A program made the position numbers and the translations under genes. 64,000 nucleotides of DNA from Lachnospiraceae bacterium (GTDB lineage Bacteria > Bacillota > Clostridia > Lachnospirales > Lachnospiraceae). The notes under the pieces were generated by a model, which saw only the letters and a program-made list of their open reading frames with translations, did not search any database and was not told where the DNA came from. The stretch is taken from assembly GCA_910575005.1 (NCBI GenBank), contig CAJTCL010000013.1:62001-126000 (forward strand), written 5' to 3'. Shown piece by piece: positions 34,465 through 43,911 of this stretch (positions are counted from its first letter, which is position 1; every line of letters begins with the position of its first letter).

Positions 34465-36741
34465 ATGAAACTCAAAACGATTTTCAAAGGAACGGTAGCA
34501 GGTTTTCTGTCAATATCACTATTATTATCGGGAATGCCGGTTATGGCGACAGATTTAGATCCATCGCAGCAGATAGGAGCAGAGGGAGAGGCACCAGCAC
34601 AACAGGAGCAGCCACAACAGCCAGAGGCAGGAGAGGAGACACCAGAACCGACTGGTGAACAGGAGACACCGCCTCAGCCAGAGGCAAAAGAGGAGACGCC
34701 AGATCCATCCGGTGAACCAGAGACACCGCCTCAGTCAGAGGCAGGAGAGGAGACACCAGAACCGACTGGCGAACAGGAGAAGCCACAACAGCCAGAGGCA
34801 GGAGAGGAGATACCAGAACCGACTGGCGAACAGGAGAAGCCACAACAGCCAGAGGCAGGAGAGGAGACACCCGATCCGGCTGGCGAACAGGAGAAACCAC
34901 AGCAGCCAGAGGCAGGAGAAGAGAAACAAGATCCGGCTAAGGCAGAGGAAAAAGACAAGGAAAAAGATAAAGACAAAGAAAAAGATAAAGAAAAAGATAA
35001 ACAGTTAGAGAAGGCTCAAGAAGAAAAAGTGCTGGAAAAAGACACCTTAGCAGAAGAAAAGGTACAGTCAGAGAATGCGCCACAAGTATTTTCATTGGCA
35101 AATCTGCCAATCGTAAATGGCAGTATTGCTATTGATGGAAATATGTCCGATTGGGCAGAGGTTGCTTCACGTCCTTCAGGAGCTTCCAATGTTGATTCCT
35201 GGAAGGTTGCTTTCTCACCAGATAAGAATATGTTATATTTCTGTTATACAGGCAGTGCAAGCACAGAGTGGGATTATGGATTTGCAAGCAATGAAAATAG
35301 TTTTAAGTTTACATATGCAGATGGCCAAAATGGGCAGGATAGTGCACTTTCTGTAAATGCCTGGAATGGCGGCGCAATTGTAAAAAATGCACAGTGGGGT
35401 GATGTTGCCGATGCACAGGCAGCAGTAGTGAATGAAGCGCATGGCAATAATGCAGGCCCATACACAGTAGAGTTTGCTGTTCCAGTCAGCTTTTTCCATA
35501 GTTTGGACTTTACACTTAGCTTTGGAGGAACTACTATCGGTTCTGGAGAGATTGAGCAGGTGAATGGCAATGCAGTTGAGTCAGAGACACCGCCTGTCTA
35601 TACGGGAATTAACATTGATGGAGTTTATTCAGACTGGGCAGCAGTGGCGAAAGCAGAAACCTCATGTCCAAATGATGCGCATAAAGGATGTATTTCTCAA
35701 GTGGCAGCCGTTTTTGATGGTGATTGGCTCTATCTTTATATTAAAGATGGAAAAGATGGCAATGCGTCTGGTGCGGGAAGTCATTCTAATGGTAAGTTTG
35801 CGATCACATCAGATTTAGGTTATGAGACAGATATCCAGTTATCCACAGCACCAGCAGTTAGCGGTGTCAATGGAGCTCAAGTTGCATATGTGGGGGACGA
35901 ATGGGAAGTGGCAATTCCTAAGGATCAGCTTCCAAAATATCAGGAGAGTCTCTCTTTTGGTTTATATTTGGCAGAGCCGATTGTAAATGGAATTGTAAAC
36001 ATGCAGCCAGACAGTGGTAATAATCTGGAAAATCTTTTTAATGGAATTATCTATGATGGTGCCTATGAGGATTGGGAAGATTATGGTCATGTCACCATTG
36101 AGTATGCAACAGCAGGTTCACAGGAAGCACAGGTAGATGCAAAGGGAGCACTGTATTCTGGCGGTGAGCAGATATTTGGTCATGTTGTCACCAATATGCC
36201 GCAGCATCTTCAGGAGGCAGGCGGTGAATTTACTTCTGCGATTACTCTTGCCTTTAATCAGAGTGACAGTGATCTCAAAAGCCATTCCTGGAATCAGCAG
36301 TTGGCATTTTATCCAAGATTTGTGACTGTGGATACAAATGGGAATATCAATTGGAATCCACAGCTTAGCGGTTTGTCAGAGGGCAGTTATGAGTTTCATA
36401 TTGCCTCCACCGATGCATGGGCTACTTCTACCAATGTCAATAATTTGAATGATATGGATCAGCTCTATGGAAAGATGATTATTACAGTCGGTAAGGACGG
36501 GAAGGATGAGATGGAATTTTATCTGGAACTCCCAATGATTGCCAGAAAGCTTGGTGTGGGTGAGACAGATTTAAAGCACATTGCAGCGCAATTTGGTCGG
36601 ATTGGCCAGCAATGGCTGTACACCGCAGGTACCTCAACAGGGCCAATTGTAGGCGTAACACTCTGTATTGCCACTGTGGGATTGGCGCTCTGGTATAAGA
36701 AGAAAAATATTTTTGAAATAATATTTGCTGCTGGTAAGTAG
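34465..36741 (+). CDS. Secreted protein with exosortase-type C-terminus (Firmicu-CTERM-like)
   Basis: 758 residues. Signal peptide about 1-29 (ends VMA). A Pro/Glu/Gln repeat region (about 50-155) is encoded by 57-bp tandem repeats, followed by a Lys/Asp/Glu-rich linker of charged KDK repeats. Three IDGxxxDW modules follow, starting near residues 217, 378 and 530: IAIDGNMSDWAEV, INIDGVYSDWAAV, IIYDGAYEDWED. They resemble CBM9-like carbohydrate-binding domains. The C-terminus has a polar motif TAGTSTGPIVG, a hydrophobic helix and KKKN, the tripartite layout of sorting signals. It is not LPXTG. Most likely substrate of the neighbouring XrtG; Firmicu-CTERM family placement is from memory. Confidence 0.85.
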   Translation: MKLKTIFKGTVAGFLSISLLLSGMPVMATDLDPSQQIGAEGEAPAQQEQPQQPEAGEETPEPTGEQETPPQPEAKEETPDPSGEPETPPQSEAGEETPEPTGEQEKPQQPEAGEEIPEPTGEQEKPQQPEAGEETPDPAGEQEKPQQPEAGEEKQDPAKAEEKDKEKDKDKEKDKEKDKQLEKAQEEKVLEKDTLAEEKVQSENAPQVFSLANLPIVNGSIAIDGNMSDWAEVASRPSGASNVDSWKVAFSPDKNMLYFCYTGSASTEWDYGFASNENSFKFTYADGQNGQDSALSVNAWNGGAIVKNAQWGDVADAQAAVVNEAHGNNAGPYTVEFAVPVSFFHSLDFTLSFGGTTIGSGEIEQVNGNAVESETPPVYTGINIDGVYSDWAAVAKAETSCPNDAHKGCISQVAAVFDGDWLYLYIKDGKDGNASGAGSHSNGKFAITSDLGYETDIQLSTAPAVSGVNGAQVAYVGDEWEVAIPKDQLPKYQESLSFGLYLAEPIVNGIVNMQPDSGNNLENLFNGIIYDGAYEDWEDYGHVTIEYATAGSQEAQVDAKGALYSGGEQIFGHVVTNMPQHLQEAGGEFTSAITLAFNQSDSDLKSHSWNQQLAFYPRFVTVDTNGNINWNPQLSGLSEGSYEFHIASTDAWATSTNVNNLNDMDQLYGKMIITVGKDGKDEMEFYLELPMIARKLGVGETDLKHIAAQFGRIGQQWLYTAGTSTGPIVGVTLCIATVGLALWYKKKNIFEIIFAAGK

Positions 36742-36807
36742 GTATTTTTGATCTGCTATATGGAGCAGATTTTGGAAAGAGAATATAGGAAATAGGAGGA
36801 ATGGGCA

Positions 36808-39267
36808 TTGAAAGACAGAAAGAAGTCATATTATCTGATTTTAATCATGCCCATTCTTTATGCTTTATTGGCATATGGAGTGGCAAAGCTTGTAGGGAAT
36901 AATGGGCAATATCCATGTGGAATAGATACCTTGTGCCATCTCTATAAGGGGGATGTATTATATCAGGCAATTTGTGATGGGGATTGGTGGCCAATTTTTG
37001 ACCCACTGTGGTATAATGGCGTAGAAATGATGCGCTACTGGGCGCCGCTTCCCGTCTATGTGCTGGCGCTATGCCAATTTTTTGGCGGCGGGGATCCAAT
37101 GAGCGGTTTTCTTGTGTTTGTAATGTTTATTTTTTTTGTAGGGGCGATTTCCTGGCTTTATGTGGGCTATAAAGTGAAACGTCCATTTTTTGGAGCTTCT
37201 GTGGGTATTTTATGGTTTTTTATGCCCAACAATTTGATTGCATTGTTTTATGAAGGCAATCTGCCGCGTTCCATTTGTATCGTAATTTTGCCATTGTTGA
37301 TGTATTGGGTGTATGAGTATCTCCAGGAGCAACGCTGGCAGACATTACCGAAAATTTCCCTGTGTTTTGCCCTGACCTCACTCTGTCATTCTGGCTATGC
37401 AGGGATGATTTTAATTTCATTTTTGATATATTTTATCATTGATGCAGTCATTCGCCGTGAATGGCATCGCAGCTTACAAGCTCTATTTGCCCTTCTCTTG
37501 GGCTATATGTTGATTGGTGTCTGGCTGGTTCCCTCTCTGATTGGCGGAATTACCTCGACAGACAGTTCGGAAATTATGGCCGGTTTTTTCCAGAGCTTGT
37601 GGCTTTCCATTAATCCTATGGCACGTTTTCAATTTGGATGTATCCATTTTTATTTTGGTTTGGCAGCGCTGTTATTGTGTATTTTTGGGGTATTCTTAAG
37701 CAAAAAGAAATCTATGCCTGGATTTTGGACAGGAATTATCATATTGATCTGTACATCAAATACATTATACCTTTTGTTGTCAAAGCTGCCGGGAGGACAA
37801 TTTCTGTGGATGCTTCGTTTTATATCCATAGGTTTGTGTATGCTTTTGTTTAGTTTTCTAATCTGGGACACTTTAAAAAAGGGATGGATTGTATTTTTTG
37901 CGGCATTATTAATCTTGGATGCACTGCCTTCCCTGCAGTTGGTTTTGGGAAATCAATCTGGAAAGACGCCAGATCAGATCATGGCGGAGTATTCAGACTG
38001 GACTTTGATTGGTGAGGCAAAGGAAATGACAAAGCAGCGTCTGGCATTGGTGGATGAGAGTGCCTTAGATGCCATGAGTGCTTATCTGATGACTGGTTAT
38101 GGGGAACCAGTGGCCACGACCTATGGGGCGGCATGGCAGTCCTGTACCACAGCGACAAATTTTAAACAGATTGACCGTTCTTTGGAGGAAGGAAATTATC
38201 TGTATATGTTTGACCGCTGTCTGGAGATGGGCAATGATACCGTGGTTGTGCGTTTGGCAATTGTTGAGGATTTGGTTAATTCTCCAGTGGAAGAAATGGA
38301 TGAGGCAGCTTCCCGCGTTGGCTATCGGCTGGTTGATTATAATGATGGATATCGCTTCTATAAACTGGATGTCGATGGAAATTGGGGAACAATCACAAAA
38401 TATCGTGCAATTGGCATTGGCACGGCGGCTCCAGGGATTTCCAGGCAATTTCCAATTGTTGAGGAGACAGAGAGAACCAATCTAAACGAATTTACATTTG
38501 AGGAATTATCAGCCTATGATTTAATTTATCTTGCAGGCTTTACTTATGATGACAAAGCAGCGGCGGAAAAACTGATTACAGATTTAAGTGAATCAGGAGT
38601 TCATATTGTAATTTCTGCAGATGGGATCCCAGATGACAGGGGCAGTCAAAACCAAAGTTTTTTGGGTGTAATCTGTAATGCAGTTTCATTTTCACAGGGA
38701 TATCCAGATTTAAAAACCATTGACGGAATCTTAGAGACAGACTTATTTCCAGATGGATATCGAGAATGGAGTACGGTATATGTGGATGGTTTGGATGATG
38801 TCTGGGGTACTGTGAATGATGTGGAGTGGGATTTACCGTTTTATGGAACTGTGAAAAATGATAATATTGTGGTAATTGGACTGAATCTTACCTATTATTA
38901 CAGTTTAACTAGAGATGAGGGAGTGGGCGCACTGCTTGATCGTGCAATGGATTTAAGTTCTAATGAATTGCCAAAGCGTAAGATTGTGCCATATACGATT
39001 CAGTATGCTCCAGATGAAATTATGATTGATATTGACAAGGATAACGTGAATACTGGGCTTGCTTACCATGACAGTTTTGCAGCCGACAAGGAGATTTATT
39101 CAGAAAATCATTTGACGTTTGTGAAAGCGGGCAAGACGGTTATTTCACTGACTTATCCTTATCTGATACAGGGGATTGCAGTCAGCATAGCGGCAGCATT
39201 CCTGATTTGGGGTTACACGTTAAGTATGCGGTCGCGGCTGCACAATTCTAAGAAGGAAGTGGAGTAA
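36808..39267 (+). CDS. Large polytopic membrane protein, PTPS_related/GT-C-like
   Basis: 819 residues. TTG start with AGGAGG seven bases upstream. Residues 1-400 hold about ten to eleven membrane helices. A loop after helix 1 contains GIDTLCHLYKGDVLYQ and WYNGVEMMRYWAPLPVYV, resembling GT-C lipid-linked sugar transferases (PF10131-like, called PTPS_related). Residues about 400-780 form an extracytoplasmic domain, followed by a last helix. It lies between the secreted substrate and xrtG and may glycosylate or modify the exported protein. The donor and acceptor are not visible. Confidence 0.8.
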   Translation: MKDRKKSYYLILIMPILYALLAYGVAKLVGNNGQYPCGIDTLCHLYKGDVLYQAICDGDWWPIFDPLWYNGVEMMRYWAPLPVYVLALCQFFGGGDPMSGFLVFVMFIFFVGAISWLYVGYKVKRPFFGASVGILWFFMPNNLIALFYEGNLPRSICIVILPLLMYWVYEYLQEQRWQTLPKISLCFALTSLCHSGYAGMILISFLIYFIIDAVIRREWHRSLQALFALLLGYMLIGVWLVPSLIGGITSTDSSEIMAGFFQSLWLSINPMARFQFGCIHFYFGLAALLLCIFGVFLSKKKSMPGFWTGIIILICTSNTLYLLLSKLPGGQFLWMLRFISIGLCMLLFSFLIWDTLKKGWIVFFAALLILDALPSLQLVLGNQSGKTPDQIMAEYSDWTLIGEAKEMTKQRLALVDESALDAMSAYLMTGYGEPVATTYGAAWQSCTTATNFKQIDRSLEEGNYLYMFDRCLEMGNDTVVVRLAIVEDLVNSPVEEMDEAASRVGYRLVDYNDGYRFYKLDVDGNWGTITKYRAIGIGTAAPGISRQFPIVEETERTNLNEFTFEELSAYDLIYLAGFTYDDKAAAEKLITDLSESGVHIVISADGIPDDRGSQNQSFLGVICNAVSFSQGYPDLKTIDGILETDLFPDGYREWSTVYVDGLDDVWGTVNDVEWDLPFYGTVKNDNIVVIGLNLTYYYSLTRDEGVGALLDRAMDLSSNELPKRKIVPYTIQYAPDEIMIDIDKDNVNTGLAYHDSFAADKEIYSENHLTFVKAGKTVISLTYPYLIQGIAVSIAAAFLIWGYTLSMRSRLHNSKKEVE

Positions 39268-39271
39268 ACAA

Positions 39272-39868
39272 ATGTTAAAGTATGTGGCAGGTTTGATTGG
39301 GCTGTTGATCTGGTTATTTATTTTGCATATTCTCAATAAGAGTAAGTTGAATTTCTGGCATTTTTTGATTGGGAGTGTTGGTGCATTTATCTTAATGCTG
39401 GTATTTTTAGAGCCAGTGCTGACACAGCCTTTGGCGCGGATTGTGGCATTGTTGGCAAGTCTTCCTGGTAAGATTGCTGATATGTACAGCGCTCATTATA
39501 AATATGGTGTGATTTTTGTAGAATCATCGGTAGGGGCAATTTCCTTAAAAATTGATTTTGAGTGTTCTGGTATTATAGAGATTATTGCCTATCTGTCTCT
39601 GCTGATATTTTATCGTGTCTATACTGTATATGAGCGTTTTTGCGTTGGAATTTTAGGCGTAATTGCAATGGTGCTGGCAAATGCACTGCGTATTACGGTC
39701 ATTTGTCTCATGATTTATTTTGGAGGAATTGATACTTATTTTATTGCTCACACCTATATTGGCAGGTTGGTATTTTATGCGCTGTCTGTTGTGATCTATT
39801 TCTATGTATTTACGAAACCGCAGATTATTAAGCAAAAGGTGGGAAGTTTCCGGTATGACAATCATTAA
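39272..39868 (+). CDS. xrtG: Exosortase family protein XrtG
   Basis: 198 residues, polytopic with about six helices. The catalytic residues of the exosortase/archaeosortase family are present: Cys98 in FECSGIIE, Arg140 in ANALRITV, and His160 in IAHTYIGR. It is predicted to cleave the C-terminal signal of the protein at 34465 and transfer it to a membrane or surface acceptor. It starts four bases after the upstream membrane gene and overlaps the next gene by 14 bases. Family name XrtG is the Gram-positive subtype that sits with GT2 and PTPS-related genes; assignment is by motif and context. Confidence 0.9.
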   Translation: MLKYVAGLIGLLIWLFILHILNKSKLNFWHFLIGSVGAFILMLVFLEPVLTQPLARIVALLASLPGKIADMYSAHYKYGVIFVESSVGAISLKIDFECSGIIEIIAYLSLLIFYRVYTVYERFCVGILGVIAMVLANALRITVICLMIYFGGIDTYFIAHTYIGRLVFYALSVVIYFYVFTKPQIIKQKVGSFRYDNH

Positions 39869-41219
39869 TAGTTTTTTTAATTCGATCTTGTTTTGGGCAG
39901 CATGGATTATCATTCCATTGATTATGGAGATTATTCCCTCTCTGGGGAGTTATCTAATTTTGGTAAAAAAGAAGCTTTTCCCTCATTATTATGGAGATCC
40001 ATTTATCTGGCCAGAAATTACCTTGATTATTCCGGTCTATAATTCACAGGATTCTTTGCAGGAATGTATTCAATCTATCAATGACAGTGATTATCCCAAT
40101 GACAAGATGCGTATATTTCTAGTAAATAATCAAGGTCGGGATGATTCCTTTCAAGTCTATACAAAGTGTCAGGCCTTGTACCCAGATCTGCTGATGCAGT
40201 GGCTTAACGCAAAACAGGGCAAATCCCGTGCTTTGAATCTGGCATTGTTTAATGCGGATGGAAAATATATTATCCATGTGGATAGTGACGGACAGTTTGA
40301 GCCTCATGCAATCAGTAACATGGTGCGTAAGTTTGAAGCGTGTCCAGATGTAGATTGTATGACAGGGGCAATTCTTACAATGCCAGAACAGATAGAGCAA
40401 TATAAGGGTATTTTGGCAAAGCTGTTGCGGAAAATGGAATTTATGGAATATGCACAGGCGTTTTTGGCAGGGCGTAATTATGCTTCTGAGACAAATTCTA
40501 TCTATACACTTTCAGGCGCATTTTCAGCATTTCGCAAGTCTGCAGTGCTCAAATCACAGCTTTATAATACAGATACCATCTGTGAAGATACAAACATCAC
40601 CTTTCAAATGCGTTATTTACAGCATATTAAGGTGCATATTTGTGAGAATGCGATCTTTTGTGTAGATCCAATTGAGGGAATCAATAAGCTCTATACACAG
40701 CGGCAGCGCTGGCAGCGTGGAAGCTTAGAGGTATCTCATCAATTTTTGGAAAAGGATCTGCGGGTGCACAAGATGTTTACCAATGTCATGGTGCGGACAC
40801 TGATGTATGACCATACGTTTGCATTTCCTAGGTTGATTTGGTATCTGGCTTTATTCTGCCTGATGTGTATGAATTATTCGGCCAAGGTAATTATGTTTTC
40901 TACCGGATTGATTTTTCTTCTGTATATAATCAGCGGATATTTGTATTTTATTTCCACGGTGGGATATTTGGATGAATTTCCGAGTATGAAAAAATATTAT
41001 CGCAGGCATTGGTATGTTGTGCCGTTGCTGCCATTGTTTAATCTTATGGTATTTTTTATCCGTTTTGCGGGTGTGATCAACAGTATCAATACAGACAGTG
41101 CATGGAAAACGCGTACTTTGTCGGATGAGCGCAGAGATTTTGAGGAAGAATTAAAGGCGGAGGCAAAGAAACCTATGAATTTATTACAGAAGGCACGGAA
41201 AGCGGTAAATTACGAGTAG
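39855..41219 (+). CDS. GT2 glycosyltransferase, exosortase G-associated
   Basis: 454 residues from the ATG at 39855; the longer frame from 39804 runs far back into xrtG. Two helices at about 8-35. The GT-A catalytic domain has LIIPVYNSQDSLQECIQS, HVDSDGQFEP (DxD), a GAFSAF acceptor loop, EDTNITFQMR, and QRQRWQRGS (QxxRW). These motifs mark processive-type GT2 enzymes. Three or four helices close the protein. It resembles the GT2 clade found only beside XrtG. It may build a polysaccharide or glycolipid to which the exported protein is joined. Confidence 0.9.
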   Translation: MTIINSFFNSILFWAAWIIIPLIMEIIPSLGSYLILVKKKLFPHYYGDPFIWPEITLIIPVYNSQDSLQECIQSINDSDYPNDKMRIFLVNNQGRDDSFQVYTKCQALYPDLLMQWLNAKQGKSRALNLALFNADGKYIIHVDSDGQFEPHAISNMVRKFEACPDVDCMTGAILTMPEQIEQYKGILAKLLRKMEFMEYAQAFLAGRNYASETNSIYTLSGAFSAFRKSAVLKSQLYNTDTICEDTNITFQMRYLQHIKVHICENAIFCVDPIEGINKLYTQRQRWQRGSLEVSHQFLEKDLRVHKMFTNVMVRTLMYDHTFAFPRLIWYLALFCLMCMNYSAKVIMFSTGLIFLLYIISGYLYFISTVGYLDEFPSMKKYYRRHWYVVPLLPLFNLMVFFIRFAGVINSINTDSAWKTRTLSDERRDFEEELKAEAKKPMNLLQKARKAVNYE

Positions 41220-41232
41220 GTGAATGGGACTT

Positions 41233-42291
41233 ATGAGACGAAGATTTAATTTTTTTATGATTACATTGGTTGTGATTTTTTTTGCAATTGCATCAGATAT
41301 ATTTGTGGTAATCCAATTAAGGAATTATGAGACCAGATTTTTGGAACTCTATGGTTCAGAACAAGATGGATATGTAAATGTTATTTTGGGACAGATCAAT
41401 CGTCTCGGCAAAGATGCGACAGAGGAAGATATCACCGAGATCATCAGCTCTCTGGATGCCACCGCAAGCAGATATTGGACCTTGAGCAAAGGGGATTCGA
41501 TCTTGTTTGTAAAGAGTGTCATAGAGACAAACCGTTATAAAGGGTTTACGGATGGTACTTATTATGCCACGGAAACGGCATCCGATTTTATGAATAGTTT
41601 GGCAGTAAATCAAGTGGATCATAAAATAATATACTTGGATAATGATCGTTTTATTGCTTCTGGAATGATATTTAACTGGCACAAAGAAAGTTACCGTGTT
41701 TGTCTGTTGACGTATGACAGGGTAATTTTGGAGGATAATATCTTACTGGAATGTAAAAATTTAATTATTATTATTCTTTCTATTGTACTGGCCTTGTTAG
41801 TAATTTTAAGTATGGTGATGTCGCGCAAGATCTGCAGGCAGGAAGATCATATTGATAAACAGGAGGAACATATTGTCTGGCAAAATCAGCAGATTGCACT
41901 TTTGGACGAACAGTTAAAACGGGAATATGCTTTTAGTGCCAGTAAACATGTATTTAAAAATACTGTTTTGGATGAATTTCTGGAGACTCTTGATCAGAAA
42001 AATGTCTATCCACTTCATTTTGCAGTTTTTGAGACAGAATCCCTGGAAGCGCGGGATGAATTTTTTGAGCATATGCAGGTAGTTCTAGACAATCATGTGC
42101 TGCGCTTTTCAATGGATGAACGATTGGTGGTATTGATATTTGTCAGATATGATCAGGAGGTCAGCAATAAGATTATTGATTCCTTGGAGAATTGGAATGT
42201 CCGTGGTCTGGGAAATTTGTATTGTGTAGACAATATGAACAGTTATAAAACCCAGTTTGACAAATTTTGGAAGGCGGTGGCTGTCCAATGA
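41233..42291 (+). CDS. Unknown two-helix membrane protein in the XrtG locus
   Basis: 352 residues; not recognised. MRRRF then TM1 (about 6-28), an extracytoplasmic domain (30-175) of mixed alpha/beta appearance (GYVNVILGQINRLG, ISSLDATASRYWTLS, FNWHKESYRVCLLTYDR), TM2 (about 180-200), a short coiled coil with EDHIDKQEEHIVWQNQ, and a cytoplasmic domain of about 120 residues (YPLHFAVFETES, VLRFSMDERLVVLIFV). The outline resembles a sensor with a degenerate nucleotidyl-cyclase-like domain, but no GGDEF or kinase motif is visible. I prefer the ATG at 41233 because the ribosome binding site directly abuts the earlier one at 41224. It is translationally coupled (ATGA overlap) to the next gene. Confidence 0.8.
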   Translation: MRRRFNFFMITLVVIFFAIASDIFVVIQLRNYETRFLELYGSEQDGYVNVILGQINRLGKDATEEDITEIISSLDATASRYWTLSKGDSILFVKSVIETNRYKGFTDGTYYATETASDFMNSLAVNQVDHKIIYLDNDRFIASGMIFNWHKESYRVCLLTYDRVILEDNILLECKNLIIIILSIVLALLVILSMVMSRKICRQEDHIDKQEEHIVWQNQQIALLDEQLKREYAFSASKHVFKNTVLDEFLETLDQKNVYPLHFAVFETESLEARDEFFEHMQVVLDNHVLRFSMDERLVVLIFVRYDQEVSNKIIDSLENWNVRGLGNLYCVDNMNSYKTQFDKFWKAVAVQ

Positions 42292-42770
42292 GAAGAGAAA
42301 AGTTGTATCGGGAATACCGTTTGAAATCGTATTTAAATATGAATCACTATATTATCATCAATGGCAGGCAGGGACAAACACATCCCCATACGTGGGAGTT
42401 TGTGATTACAATCGTGGTTGCTGGTGATCAATTTGTGGAATTTCGCAAGTTTGAGATGTTGATTGAGCAATATCTGGAAAAGTATCAAAACCAAATTTTG
42501 AATACCATTGAGCCATTTGATGTTGTTGTACCAACCATTGAGAATGTGACAGATCAGTTTAATGATGATCTGCGGGAGTTGTTGAGAGAAAATGGCGGTG
42601 AATTAGTGTCCTTAGAGGGAAGTGAGACGCCAACCAGAAGTTATATTGTAAGCCATCGCAATGAGCCGGAATTTATTGATCAGATTGGCAAAATGCAGTC
42701 AAAACAGATTTCTGGAGTAGTTGAGTATGTGGTTGATCAGATTATCAGTGATCGAATAGAAGATTGGTAG
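42288..42770 (+). CDS. PTPS-related protein (XrtG-associated)
   Basis: 160 residues from the ATGA overlap at 42288. YLNMNHYIIINGRQGQTHPHTWEF provides His20, His32 and His34, matching the H...HxH zinc site of 6-pyruvoyl-tetrahydropterin synthase. No Cys lies between them, so the usual catalytic Cys is missing. PFDVVVPTIENVTDQF matches the PT.EN. helix. This fits the PTPS-related domain family known from XrtG loci. The function is unknown. It is the second PTPS-like gene in this locus, with its His spacing closer to the enzyme than the first. Confidence 0.85.
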   Translation: MRREKLYREYRLKSYLNMNHYIIINGRQGQTHPHTWEFVITIVVAGDQFVEFRKFEMLIEQYLEKYQNQILNTIEPFDVVVPTIENVTDQFNDDLRELLRENGGELVSLEGSETPTRSYIVSHRNEPEFIDQIGKMQSKQISGVVEYVVDQIISDRIEDW

Positions 42771-42780
42771 GAGGACTGAA

Positions 42781-43848
42781 ATGAGAGAACAGACTGCGTT
42801 AATTATTCCTGCGCTAAACCCTGAAGAAACATTGCTTGCTTATGTACAGGACTGTATTAGCCACGGATTTTCCCATATTGTGGTAGTTGACGATGGCAGC
42901 GAGGCGGAATATGACACTATTTTTACACAATTAGATAACTGCAAAGAGGTGACAGTACTGCACCATGAGCAGAATTTTGGAAAAGGACGGGCGTTAAAAA
43001 CCGCCTTTTCTTTTTGTAGGCAGCAGGCAAAAAAATGGCAGCTTTTTGGTGTGATCACAGTAGATTCGGATGGCCAACACCATATAGAGGATGTCTGTCG
43101 GATTGCAGAAGCTATGGATGAGACAAGCCTTATACTAGGATGCAGAGATTTGCTGGGTGAAAATGTGCCGCCCAAAAGCCGTTTTGGGAATCTTTTGACA
43201 TGTCGTGTATTTCGCTTATTATATGGGAAATGGATTTCAGATACCCAGACTGGACTGCGTGGGATTCCATTGTCTCTTCTTGAATTAATGCTGCAGGTCA
43301 GTGGGGAACGCTATGAATATGAGACGGAGATGTTGATTATCATAGTGAGAAATAAGATCTCAATCAAGGAAATTCCAATTGAAACGATTTATATGGAAGA
43401 AAATGCGGGGACACATTTTCGGCCAGTTGTGGATTCGGTGAAAATCTATGCAGTGATGCTAAAGCGTTTTTTGTTGTTTATCCTTTTTTCACTCAGTTCT
43501 TTTCTTTTGGATGTATTGGTGTTTTCGGTACTAAATTATTTTGTATTTACAAAGCTGTCCCAGGTAGAGCGGATTTTTTGGGCAACCGTAGCGGCACGCA
43601 TTTGTTCTTCTATTTTTAATTTTACCATGAATCGCAGGGTGGTATTTCAAACCAGCAGCAGGATTGGAGTACAGATTTTAAAATATTATTGTTTAGCGGC
43701 AATACAAATGTTAGTGTCAGCAAAGCTAGTCACTGTGTTGGTAAATATGATTCCATTTGCAGATACTGTGGTAAAAATGATTGTAGATACCATTTTATTT
43801 TTAATTAGCTACCAGATTCAGCAGCGCTGGATTTTTAAGTCAGAATAG
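42781..43848 (+). CDS. DPM1-like GT2 glycosyltransferase fused to GtrA domain
   Basis: 355 residues. The N-terminal GT2 domain (about 1-225) has LIIPALNPEETLL, VVVDDGSEAEY, NFGKGRALKTAF, TVDSDGQH (DxD) and SDTQTGLRGIP. The C-terminal part (about 230-355) has four helices with SSIFNFTMNRRVVF, the GtrA fold that flips polyprenyl-phosphate sugars. Such fusions make polyprenyl-phosphate hexose and move it across the membrane. In this locus it would supply the sugar donor for the GT-C-like protein. GGAGG precedes ATG. Confidence 0.92.
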   Translation: MREQTALIIPALNPEETLLAYVQDCISHGFSHIVVVDDGSEAEYDTIFTQLDNCKEVTVLHHEQNFGKGRALKTAFSFCRQQAKKWQLFGVITVDSDGQHHIEDVCRIAEAMDETSLILGCRDLLGENVPPKSRFGNLLTCRVFRLLYGKWISDTQTGLRGIPLSLLELMLQVSGERYEYETEMLIIIVRNKISIKEIPIETIYMEENAGTHFRPVVDSVKIYAVMLKRFLLFILFSLSSFLLDVLVFSVLNYFVFTKLSQVERIFWATVAARICSSIFNFTMNRRVVFQTSSRIGVQILKYYCLAAIQMLVSAKLVTVLVNMIPFADTVVKMIVDTILFLISYQIQQRWIFKSE

Positions 43849-43857
43849 AAATGAATC

Positions 43858-43887
43858 TTGTAACACTTCTGTAATATATGATATACT
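43858..43887 (+). promoter_or_regulatory. Promoter of gdpP-rplI-dnaB
   Basis: TTGTAA (43858-43863), 18-bp spacer, TATACT (43882-43887). Confidence 0.6.
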
Positions 43888-43911
43888 GTTACCGTAGACG
43901 ACGAGCCGTGC

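Noticed and set aside
34541-34976. Long open frames on the minus strand through the Pro/Glu repeat
   Set aside because: They follow from the repetitive composition of the real plus-strand gene and lack start signals.
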